Below are positions 17,557 to 25,859 of a stretch of 51,350 nucleotides of DNA, piece after piece; the first letter of the stretch is position 1, and each line of letters starts with the position of its first letter. Position numbers and translations under genes: made by a program. The notes below the pieces were generated by a model, which did no database searches, was not told the DNA's origin, and saw only the letters and a program-made list of their open reading frames with translations. The stretch is from Actinoplanes cyaneus. Lineage in GTDB: Bacteria; Actinomycetota; Actinomycetes; Mycobacteriales; Micromonosporaceae. Location of the stretch: NCBI RefSeq assembly GCF_016862095.1, contig NZ_BOMH01000011.1:1-51350 (forward strand). Direction: 5' to 3'.

Positions 17557-18188
17557 GCGCGACGCGGCGTCGGCGCGGCGGCAAACCGCTTCGGCGCGCC
17601 ACGGCAACGCGCCCCGAACTCCGTACCGTGCTGGTCTTCTGCGAAGGCGCGAACTCCGAGCCGGACTACGTCACCGGACTCAAACGCCTGCCCCACGTAC
17701 TGCGGAACACCGCGCTGAACATCGAGATCCATCCGGAGCACGGCACGCCGATGACCCTGGTGAGAATGGCGGCGGAGCGGAGAAAGGATCCCGAGGTCGA
17801 CGAGTGCTGGTGTCTCTTCGACGTCGAGTGGCCCAAGCACCATCCGAACCTGTCCGAAGCGGTGGACCTGGCGAAGCGGGCCGGTGTCCGGCTGGCGATC
17901 TCCAACCCGTGCTTCGAGCTGTGGCTGATCCTGCACCACAGGGACCACACCCAGTTCGTGGACACCGGCTCGGCGGAGAGCGAGAGCCGTCGGCTTGACG
18001 GGCGGAAGGGCAAGACGATCGATGCGGCCCGGTACGTGCCGTTACGGCAGGCAGCCGCTCGGCGGGCAGAGTTGTTGGAGAGGCGGCACACCAAGGACGG
18101 GACACGCTTTCCGGATGACAATCCGTCGTCCGGAATGCACCTGTTTCTGAATGCCATCGAGGGAGGAGGAGCGTTCTCCGGTCGCTGA
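17553..18188 (+). CDS. rloB: RloB family protein (AbiLii-like TOPRIM effector)
   Basis: This 211-residue protein carries the RloB domain, a TOPRIM-like fold. The first acid motif is VLVFCEGANSEPDYVTGL (about 26-43), the metal-binding strand is WCLFDVEWPKHHPN, and the hallmark is LAISNPCFELWLILHH. A C-terminal NPSSGMHLFLNAI matches the conserved NPST-like end. A basic start (MSATRRRRGGKPLRRA) may contact nucleic acid. The GTG start overlaps the ATPase stop by 4 bp, so both products are made together, as in AbiLi/AbiLii and RloA/RloB pairs. It is expected to act as a nuclease-type effector held in check by the ATPase. It ends 10 bp from the convergent HxlR gene with no evident terminator. Confidence 0.88.
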   Translation: MSATRRRRGGKPLRRATATRPELRTVLVFCEGANSEPDYVTGLKRLPHVLRNTALNIEIHPEHGTPMTLVRMAAERRKDPEVDECWCLFDVEWPKHHPNLSEAVDLAKRAGVRLAISNPCFELWLILHHRDHTQFVDTGSAESESRRLDGRKGKTIDAARYVPLRQAAARRAELLERRHTKDGTRFPDDNPSSGMHLFLNAIEGGGAFSGR

Positions 18189-18198
18189 CCGAGTGCGG

Positions 18199-18609
18199 TC
18201 ACCGCTCTGGGTGAACAGACCGCGGGGTGTCCGTGCTCAGGCCCGCGGTTGCTCCGGCCGCCGTGAACCGTCCCTGGTTCTCGGCGATCTCGTCGAGGTG
18301 GGTCCACGCCCACTCACCCAGCGCCCGCACCGGCGGCAGCAGCGTCCGGCCCAGGTCGGTGAGCTGGTACTCCACCCGGGGTGGAACGCTCGGATAGGCG
18401 GTCCGGTCGACCAGGCCGTCGCGCTCCAGGGCGCGCAGGGTCACCGTGAGCATCCGGTGGGAGATCCCGGTGACGGCCCGCTGCAAGGCCCCGAACCGCA
18501 CCGGCCCGTGCTCCAGATGCCCGATGACCAGCAGGGTCCACTTGTCCCCGACCAGGGTGAGCACCTTGAGGACCCGCTGGCACGTCTCTGGATCGGCCGT
18601 CTCGAACAT
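18199..18609 (-). CDS. HxlR family winged-helix transcriptional regulator
   Basis: This 136-residue regulator has the HxlR domain (about 10-100): CQRVLKVLTLVGDKWTLLVI, FGALQRAVTGISHRMLTVTL and ALERDGLVDRTAYPSVPPRV. The Cys near residue 10 is where redox-active members carry their thiol, which suggests control by electrophiles or oxidants. The start ATG 18609 follows a GGAGG. It is divergent from the SDR gene. The 111-bp gap has GGTTAC (18611-18616), GTAAC (18627-18631) and GTAACC (18696-18701) half-sites, possible operator pieces. It most likely controls the SDR gene and itself. Confidence 0.92.
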   Translation of the reverse strand: MFETADPETCQRVLKVLTLVGDKWTLLVIGHLEHGPVRFGALQRAVTGISHRMLTVTLRALERDGLVDRTAYPSVPPRVEYQLTDLGRTLLPPVRALGEWAWTHLDEIAENQGRFTAAGATAGLSTDTPRSVHPER

Positions 18610-18720
18610 CGGTTACCTCCGCGTGCGTAACGCACCTTTTCATGCGGTCTTGTGCGGTCTCTGCCACTCACGGAGCATCAGGCAAGGCACTAAAAGTAAC
18701 CGTTGGTAAGGAGCTTCTCC
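18610..18720. promoter_or_regulatory. Divergent HxlR/SDR promoter with GTAAC half-sites
   Basis: Two complementary hexamers, GGTTAC at 18611 and GTAACC at 18696, bracket the intergenic DNA. An additional GTAAC is at 18627, in inverted orientation to the first. AAGGAG at about 18709 is the SDR ribosome-binding site. Binding by the HxlR protein is inferred. Confidence 0.4.
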
Positions 18721-19401
18721 ATGCCCCGAACGATCGCTGTGGTCGGCGCCGGCCCGGGTCTCGGCCTCGCCGTGGCGCGCGCTTTCGGCCGCGAAGGCTT
18801 CCACGTCGGCCTGATCGCGCGTGACGCCGCTCGCCTGGCCGCGGACGTCACCACGCTCGCCGCCGAGGGCGTGACCGCTTCCGCCCACCCCGCCGACATC
18901 CGCGACCGCACCGCGCTCCGAGCCGCCCTCGAACGTCTCGGTCCGGTCGACGTCCTCGAGTTCAGCCCCGGCCCGCAGGGCGCCCCGATCACCACGGCCG
19001 AGGCCACCACCGTGGAGTCCGCCACCGCCCAGTTCGAGTTGAACGTCCTCGGCGCCATCGTCGCGGCCGACACCGTCCTGCCCGCGATGCTCGCACGCGG
19101 CGCCGGCACCCTGATCTTCACCACGGGCGCCTCGTCGATCCTGCCCATCGGCATCCTGGGCAGCGCCGGCCTGGCGATGGCGGCCCTCCGCAACTGGGCG
19201 CTGTCGCTGCACGAGCAACTCGCCTCCCGCGGAGTCCACGTCGGCACTGTCACCATCGCCACCGGCCTGGCCGAGAGCAACCTGACCGAGGTCGCCGCCC
19301 AGTACGTCGCCATGTGGCGATCCGCCACACCGGAACACTTGATCGGCGACCTCGACGATCTCCGCGCCCGCCTCGCCGCCCTGACGCCCGCGGGCGGGTA
19401 G
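18721..19401 (+). CDS. Short-chain dehydrogenase/reductase (SDR)
   Basis: This 226-residue Rossmann protein has the cofactor motif IAVVGAGPGLGLAVARAFG at its start, a GxxxGxG variant, then LIARDAARL and the AHPADIRDR acid-adenine contact. The core is VLEFSPGPQGAPITTAEATT, LNVLGAIVAADTVLPAMLAR and TGASSILPIGILGSAGLAMA. The usual catalytic Tyr-x3-Lys is not seen at its place, where GSAGLAMAALRNWALSL occurs, so it may be an atypical or non-catalytic SDR. The start at 18721 is set by AAGGAG 6-11 bp upstream. Control by the divergent HxlR regulator is likely; the substrate is unknown. Confidence 0.88.
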   Translation: MPRTIAVVGAGPGLGLAVARAFGREGFHVGLIARDAARLAADVTTLAAEGVTASAHPADIRDRTALRAALERLGPVDVLEFSPGPQGAPITTAEATTVESATAQFELNVLGAIVAADTVLPAMLARGAGTLIFTTGASSILPIGILGSAGLAMAALRNWALSLHEQLASRGVHVGTVTIATGLAESNLTEVAAQYVAMWRSATPEHLIGDLDDLRARLAALTPAGG

Positions 19402-20925
<1,524 letters not shown>

Positions 20926-21053
20926 CCGCGCCCACCCGCGGACCTCGCCCTTCCGGGTTTCGCGTTCGGGGCCGGCCACGGCCCTGCGAAGCCCGCAAGG
21001 GTCCCCGCGGGAGCGACGATCCGGACCACAGCGGAGATGGGCAAGGAAAGGTC

Positions 21054-22358
21054 TTATCCGGCAGCGGCGCGACGCGCGGTGTACTCGCCGGTGCTGCGCT
21101 GCTCCTCGTAGGACTCTGCCCAGCGCCGGCTGGTGCTCTCCAGTTGGTCGGCGTCATAGACGGACCGTCCGTGGAAGCGCTGGGAGTAGTCGAGCATGCC
21201 GTCGACGAGACGGTCCACGTCCTGCCCCGTCCGGACGACGAGGCGCATGAACTGGCTGGTCATGCCGAGTTTGTTGCCGCACTCGCGGGTCATGATGCCG
21301 TGGTTGGCGACGAGGAAGTCGCGCAGTGCCACGCCGGACCATTCGGTGGGGAGTTTGACCAGGTAGAAGTTGCCCTGTGAGGGGAAGACCGTGAGGCCGG
21401 GGATGCGCTGCAGCTCGCGGCCCATCGAGCGGCGGTCGCGGCTGAGCAGGCGCAGGCTCTCCTCGTACTCCATCTCGTGGTCCTGGATCATGTGGACGAC
21501 CTTCTCCGCGAGGGAGTTCAGGTTCCACTTCGGCAGCATCTTCGCGATCTTGCCGGCGATCGCGGGGTTGGCCAGCATGTACCCGAAGCGGATGCCGTGC
21601 AGGCCGAAGTTCTTGCCGAGCGACTTGAGGACGACCGTGTTCGGGCGGATCACCGCGTCCGGGCCGACCGACGGGTAACGCTCGGCGTCGGAGAAATCGA
21701 TGAAGGATTCGTCGACGACGACCAGGTCCAGGTCACTGAGCTGGTCCATGAAACGGATGACGTCGCGGCGCGGGAGGTAGTTGCCGTCCGGGTTGTTGAC
21801 GTTGCAGACGACCGCCACCCGGGAGCGGCGCTCGCGGATGAACTCGACGTACTCGTCGAGGTCGAGCCGGAAGCCGTCGCGTTCCTGCAGCGGGAACATG
21901 TCGACCCGCTTGCCGGTCTCCAGCGGCTGGTCGGTCCACCGGCCGAACGTCGGGATCGGGACGGCCAGACTCTCCTTGACCAGCAGATGGTCGATCCAGG
22001 TGATCAGCTCGGTGGAGCCGTTCGCCATCGCGACCGTCTGCGGGTGCAGGTTCAGCACGGAGGCCAGCTTCTTCGTGATGGTCGCCGAGTCGCTCGGGTA
22101 GTACTTGAGGATGCTCTTCAGCTCGCGGCTGAGCTCGTCGAACATCTCCGGGGTAGGGAAGTAGGGGTTGCACGGAATGCAGAAGTCGACGATCTCCGCG
22201 CCGTCGCCGGCCGCTCTGGCCAGGTCGAAGTAGGAAGCGCTGTGCGATCCCTTGTGCAGGATCGAGGTGTCGATTCCGGTCCGTGCCACGGTGCCCTCCC
22301 GGTGCGCCTCGGTGACTTTGCCGCCGCGGGATACGGGAGTCGCTGCCCGATCGTTCAC
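21054..22358 (-). CDS. PLP-dependent class I/II aminotransferase (HisC/CobD-like)
   Basis: This 434-residue fold-type I PLP enzyme is nearest to histidinol-phosphate aminotransferases and threonine-phosphate decarboxylases. Signals are DFCIPCNPYFPTPEMFDELS, YYPSDS, ANGSTELITWIDHLL (cofactor phosphate loop), NVNNPDGNYLPRRD, VVDESFIDFS (PLP-ring Asp) and SLGKNFGLHGIRFGYMLAN with the Schiff-base Lys. A C-terminal extension (DADQLESTSRRWAESYEEQR) goes beyond the usual family length. The frame opens with GTG 22358. A second GTG at 22289, just after GAGGG, would remove 23 poorly structured residues and may be the true start. Substrate is unknown; no histidine or cobalamin genes are near. It diverges from a small peptide gene. 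Confidence 0.9.
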   Translation of the reverse strand: MNDRAATPVSRGGKVTEAHREGTVARTGIDTSILHKGSHSASYFDLARAAGDGAEIVDFCIPCNPYFPTPEMFDELSRELKSILKYYPSDSATITKKLASVLNLHPQTVAMANGSTELITWIDHLLVKESLAVPIPTFGRWTDQPLETGKRVDMFPLQERDGFRLDLDEYVEFIRERRSRVAVVCNVNNPDGNYLPRRDVIRFMDQLSDLDLVVVDESFIDFSDAERYPSVGPDAVIRPNTVVLKSLGKNFGLHGIRFGYMLANPAIAGKIAKMLPKWNLNSLAEKVVHMIQDHEMEYEESLRLLSRDRRSMGRELQRIPGLTVFPSQGNFYLVKLPTEWSGVALRDFLVANHGIMTRECGNKLGMTSQFMRLVVRTGQDVDRLVDGMLDYSQRFHGRSVYDADQLESTSRRWAESYEEQRSTGEYTARRAAAG

Positions 22359-22405
22359 AACATCGTTGATCCTCGCGGAGGTTTAAGCCGGAGGAAAGGA
22401 ACGCC

Positions 22406-22537
22406 ATGCGGGGGCTCCTGCGTGCAGGTCTGATCGCTTGTGTGGTGCTGGGTTCGGTCACCGTGACGGACGAGGCCCGTGCCATCTGCGGGACCGGGAT
22501 CACGATCAGCGTGGACGCTGCTGATCGGCGCGGCTGA
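22406..22537 (+). CDS. Small exported peptide, 43 residues
   Basis: This short gene is supported by a strong ribosome-binding site (GAGGAAAGGA, 22391-22400) 5 bp before ATG 22406. The first 26 residues form a signal peptide (MRGLLRAGLIACVVLGSVTV, cleavage after EARA). The mature part would be only about 17 residues, beginning ICGTGITISVDAADR. It has a Cys in the hydrophobic core and one near the mature N-terminus. It lies between the divergent aminotransferase and the GH13-like gene, starting 11 bp downstream, and is probably co-transcribed with the latter. I do not recognise a family; it could be a secreted peptide or a leader coupling translation to the next gene. Confidence 0.6.
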   Translation: MRGLLRAGLIACVVLGSVTVTDEARAICGTGITISVDAADRRG

Positions 22538-22548
22538 GGCGCTACGGT

Positions 22549-24012
22549 GTGATCGTGAAGACCGGCTGGCCGACTGCTCCGGCGATCTACGAGATCGACA
22601 CCTGGCCGTGGCTGACCGGCCTGTCCCGGCGGTTCGGCCGTCCCGTCACCCTGGCCGACGTGCCGGCCGTGGTGTGGGACGAGGTCGCCGCCCGCGGCAT
22701 GGACGCGGTCTGGCTGATGGGTGTCTGGGAGCGCAGCCCGGCCGGTCTCGCGGTCGCGCGCGTCAACGACGGGCTGCAACGGGCGTTCCGGCACGCGCTG
22801 CCCGACCTGACGCCGGCGGATGTGGTGGGCTCGCCCTACTGCGTGCGGCGTTACCGTGCCGACGACCGGCTCGGCGGGCCGGCCGGGCTCGCGCTGGCCC
22901 GTGCCGAGCTGCGCCGCCGTGGGCTGAGGCTGATCCTGGACTATGTGCCGAACCACGTCGCGCCGGACCATCCCGCGGTGACCCGGCACCCCGACTGGTT
23001 CATCCAGGGCACCGAGCAGGACCTGGCCGACGATCCGGCCGGCTGGTTCCGCGCGGGCGGGCGGGTGATCGCGCACGGGCGGGATCCCTACTTCCCGCCC
23101 TGGCCGGACGTCGCCCAGCTCAACGCGTTCTCGCCGGGGATGCGCGCCGCCACCCTGGCCGGAATGACCGACATCGCGGGTCAATGTGACGGCATGCGGT
23201 GCGACATGGCCATGCTTCTCACCAACGACATCTTCGCGCGTACGTGGGGTGACCGCGCCGGCCCCGTCCCGGACACCGAGTTCTGGCCACCGATCGTCGG
23301 GGAGCTGCGCCGGCGGCACCCCGAGGTGGTGCTGATCGCCGAGGTCTACTGGGACACCGAGTGGCTGTTGCAGCAGCAGGGGTTCGACTTCTGCTACGAC
23401 AAGCGGCTCTACGACCGGCTGGCGCACGAGGGCGCCGCGGCGGTCCGCGAGCACCTGGCGGCGGGCCGGGAGTATCAGGACGGCCTGATCCGCTTCCTGG
23501 AGAACCATGACGAGCCGCGCGCGGCGGCCAGCATGCCCGGCGGGCGCAATCGGGCGGCGGCGGTGGCGATGGCGACCCTGCCGGGGGCGGCGCTCTGGCA
23601 CGACGGGCAGTTCGAGGGCCGGCGCACCCATCTGCCGGTCTTCCTGGGCCGTTACCCGGACGAGCCGGTCGACCACGGGCTGCGCGACTTCCACCGGCGG
23701 CTGATCGAGGTCGCGGCGAGCGTGCGGCAGGGGGAGTGGCGGCTGCTGCCGGCCCACGGGTGGCCCGACAATCCGTCGCACCGTGACCTGCTCGCCTGGT
23801 CCTGGGACTCGTCAGTGGTGGTGGTCAACTTCTCCGGGCACGCCTCGCAGGGGCGGGTGGAGCTGCCGTTCGCGGGGCTGGCCGGGCGGGCGTGGCGGAT
23901 GACGGACCGGCTCGACGGGCGGGTGTTCGAGCGGTCCGGGAGTGAATTGGCGGCCGACGGTCTCTACGTCGACCTGCCGCCGTGGGGATTCCACGTCCTC
24001 ACCCTTTCCTAG
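22549..24012 (+). CDS. GH13-type alpha-amylase family protein
   Basis: This 487-residue cytosolic (alpha/beta)8 barrel is of the alpha-amylase clan. Catalytic residues are in place: nucleophile D219 in GMRCDMAML, acid/base E265 in LIAEVYWDTEW and transition-state D321 in FLENHDEPRAA. Family strand LILDYVPNHVAPDHP carries the conserved Asn-His. A C-terminal beta-domain is present (DSSVVVVNFSGHASQGRVEL...WGFHVLTLS). The opening AIYEIDTWPWLTGLSRRFG and the absence of a signal peptide indicate an intracellular glucan or disaccharide enzyme; specificity is not readable. The start is GTG 22549, or the GTG two codons later. Palindrome copy 4 lies about 100 bp past the stop. Confidence 0.9.
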   Translation: MIVKTGWPTAPAIYEIDTWPWLTGLSRRFGRPVTLADVPAVVWDEVAARGMDAVWLMGVWERSPAGLAVARVNDGLQRAFRHALPDLTPADVVGSPYCVRRYRADDRLGGPAGLALARAELRRRGLRLILDYVPNHVAPDHPAVTRHPDWFIQGTEQDLADDPAGWFRAGGRVIAHGRDPYFPPWPDVAQLNAFSPGMRAATLAGMTDIAGQCDGMRCDMAMLLTNDIFARTWGDRAGPVPDTEFWPPIVGELRRRHPEVVLIAEVYWDTEWLLQQQGFDFCYDKRLYDRLAHEGAAAVREHLAAGREYQDGLIRFLENHDEPRAAASMPGGRNRAAAVAMATLPGAALWHDGQFEGRRTHLPVFLGRYPDEPVDHGLRDFHRRLIEVAASVRQGEWRLLPAHGWPDNPSHRDLLAWSWDSSVVVVNFSGHASQGRVELPFAGLAGRAWRMTDRLDGRVFERSGSELAADGLYVDLPPWGFHVLTLS

Positions 24013-24342
24013 GCCGTGCCCCGCGCGGGCGGCCTGGAGGTCCGCCGGGCTCGCGTCACGGTCTGGTGCGCGAAGGCCGCTGTGGCCTCGGCTTGCGGCG
24101 CGGCCCGGGCTCTTCGGCTGGTTCTCATGGGCGTTATTCGGGACGAATAACGCCCATGAGAACCAGCCCGGAGGGCGGGCCGCGCCGCGGACCCGGAGTG
24201 CCCGCCTGCCCTGCGTGCCGCACCTACCTCAGCTCGCCCGCGGCAGGTGGTGGTGGAGGGGTCGGCCGGAGTGCGGCGATGTGCGTCGGCGGGGGTTGCT
24301 TCCGGGTGATGCTTGCCCCAAAAGGGGAGAGGGAGCGAGCAC
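24013..24342. other. 330-bp intergenic region with palindrome copy 4
   Basis: No gene is supported. It holds palindrome copy 4 (24116-24168) and, just before 24343, an AAAAGGGGAGAGGGAG purine stretch that serves as ribosome-binding site for the next gene. Confidence 0.6.
24116..24168. repeat. Interspersed long palindrome, copy 4
   Basis: This is the most symmetrical copy: 25-bp perfect arms (24116-24140, 24144-24168) start GGCTGGTTCTCATGGGCGTT and extend through TATTCG, with only a 3-nt GGA centre. It combines the TTCG end of copy 1 with the CGAA end of copies 2 and 3. Confidence 0.92.
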
Positions 24343-24909
24343 ATGATCGGCTGGGACCGCAACGTCCTGCGCCGCCCCGAGGACCGGATCGAGAGCCTGC
24401 TGGTGTTCCTGCTGGTCCTGGTCTTCCTGGCGGGGGCGCCGCTGCTGGCCTGGCGGGCCGGGAAGGCCGGGTACTCGTCGGACATGCGGGCGCGGGACTG
24501 GGAGCGGGCGCACGTCTTCCGGGTCGACGCCGTACTGGTGGAGGATTCCGGGACGTTCGGCGCGACCGGGCCTCGGACGGTGGCGCCCCGGGCCGCGCGG
24601 GCCACCTGGACGGCTCCGGACGGCTCGGCGCGCAGCGGGATCGTGCAGACCGAGACGGAGGTGCGGGCCGGCGCACGGATCGCGATCTGGGTCGACGACA
24701 CCGGCAGCCCGCACATGCCACCCGGCCGGCACAGCCCGGCGTCGCAGGGCGTTCTGCTCGCGGTGGCAGCGGTGTTGTGCCTGCTCGTGGCATTGATCGG
24801 GGTTCATCGGGCCGGCCGCGGGCTGCTGGACCGCAGGCGGGACCGGGCGTGGACACGGGAGTGGGCGCAGGTCGGGCCGCGCTGGAGTCGTGACCCGCGC
24901 TGGCGTTGA
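24343..24909 (+). CDS. Rv1733c-like two-TM membrane protein
   Basis: This 188-residue membrane protein matches the layout of the mycobacterial Rv1733c-type family common in actinobacteria. A cytoplasmic N-terminus (IGWDRNVLRRPEDRIESLLV) is followed by TM1 (FLLVLVFLAGAPLLAW). An extracellular beta-rich domain of about 85 residues has ARATWTAPDGSARSGIV and AGARIAIWVDDTGSP. TM2 is LLAVAAVLCLLVALIGVHRA, before a basic cytoplasmic tail with Trp-rich end. The start is ATG 24343, after a purine-rich ribosome-binding site. Function is unknown; paralogues are usually abundant in the same genomes. Confidence 0.85.
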   Translation: MIGWDRNVLRRPEDRIESLLVFLLVLVFLAGAPLLAWRAGKAGYSSDMRARDWERAHVFRVDAVLVEDSGTFGATGPRTVAPRAARATWTAPDGSARSGIVQTETEVRAGARIAIWVDDTGSPHMPPGRHSPASQGVLLAVAAVLCLLVALIGVHRAGRGLLDRRRDRAWTREWAQVGPRWSRDPRWR

Positions 24910-25009
24910 CGGGCGGGCGCCGGAAGCTGGAGTCGTGGCCCGCGTCGGGAGGCGGGAAGGGCGCTGGTGCTGAGGGCACGCGCGGGCGCGAACGTGTCAG
25001 GATGGGGGC

Positions 25010-25444
25010 GTGACCAGCCACGAGCAGCGGTTGCGCGACCTCAGAGTGTTGCGCCGGGTTCGGGACCGGATCGACCGTGACTACGCCCAGCCCCTGGACG
25101 TCGAGGCACTGGCCCGCGGCGCGCACATGTCGGCCGGCCATCTGAGCCGCGAGTTCAGGACCGCCTTCGGCGAATCGCCGTACGGCTATCTGATGACCCG
25201 CCGCATCGAGCGTGCCATGTCGTTGCTGCGTCGTGGCGACCTGAGCGTGACCGAGGTCTGTTTCGCCGTCGGGTGTTCGTCACTGGGCACGTTCAGCACC
25301 CGGTTCACGCAGCTGGTCGGGATCTCGCCGAGCGCCTACAAGAAGACGGCCGCGGACACGGTCGAGGGCATTCCGGCGTGTGTCGCGAAACAGGTGACCA
25401 GACCGGTCAGGAATCGAGAAGCCCGGGCCGTGCCGCGTTCCTAG
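25010..25444 (+). CDS. AraC family transcriptional regulator
   Basis: This 144-residue protein consists mainly of the AraC/XylS double helix-turn-helix (about 10-110): LRVLRRVRDRIDRDYAQPLD, ALARGAHMSAGHLSREFRTA, FGESPYGYLMTRRIERAMSL, LSVTEVCFAVGCSSLGTFST and QLVGISPSAYKK. There is no separate ligand domain. It begins with GTG at 25010. A glyoxalase-like gene starts 10 bp downstream on the same strand. AraC-VOC pairs of this type are common in actinobacteria, and the regulator probably controls the pair. The effector is unknown. Confidence 0.92.
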   Translation: MTSHEQRLRDLRVLRRVRDRIDRDYAQPLDVEALARGAHMSAGHLSREFRTAFGESPYGYLMTRRIERAMSLLRRGDLSVTEVCFAVGCSSLGTFSTRFTQLVGISPSAYKKTAADTVEGIPACVAKQVTRPVRNREARAVPRS

Positions 25445-25454
25445 GCTGGGCGGC

Positions 25455-25859
25455 ATGGACATCAGTATTCACGCGAGTTTCCTCCCGCACGACGACGCGG
25501 AGGCGGCCATCAAGTTCTACCGTGACGTGCTCGGTTTCGAGGTGCGCAAGGACGTCGGTTTCCAGGACATGCGCTGGATCACGGTCGGGCCGAAGGGCCA
25601 GCCGGTGTCGATCGTGCTGCATCCGCCGGCCGCCGACCCGGGCATCACCGACGACGAGCGGCGGGTGATCGCCGAGCTGATGGCGAAGGGCAGCTTCGCG
25701 GCGCTGACCCTCGCCTCCGACAACCTCGACGACGTCTTCGAACGGTTGGTCGCCGCGGGCGCGGAGGTGGTGCAGGAGCCGGCCGATCAGCCGTACGGGA
25801 TCCGGGATTGTGCCTTCCGCGACCCGGCCGGGAACCTGATCCGGATCAACCAGCTCTAG
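25455..25859 (+). CDS. VOC family protein (glyoxalase/bleomycin resistance fold)
   Basis: This 134-residue protein has two beta-alpha-beta-beta-beta modules typical of the vicinal-oxygen-chelate fold: SIHASFLPHDDAEAAIKFYR, VLGFEVRKDVGFQDMRWITV, AALTLASDNLDDVFERLVAA and YGIRDCAFRDPAGNLIRINQ. The first module's His and the terminal Glu/Asp region could bind metal, but the final metal Glu is not obvious (AGNLIRI), so activity is uncertain. It is co-transcribed with the AraC regulator. Its stop overlaps by about 14 bp the 3' end of the convergent histidine kinase gene. Confidence 0.9.
   Translation: MDISIHASFLPHDDAEAAIKFYRDVLGFEVRKDVGFQDMRWITVGPKGQPVSIVLHPPAADPGITDDERRVIAELMAKGSFAALTLASDNLDDVFERLVAAGAEVVQEPADQPYGIRDCAFRDPAGNLIRINQL

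Noticed and set aside
16333..18188. PARIS (AriA-AriB) defence system
   Set aside because: The partner shows RloB hallmarks (SNPCFELWL, NPSS) and not the DUF4435 pattern of AriB as I know it; AbiL/RloAB-like is the closer match.
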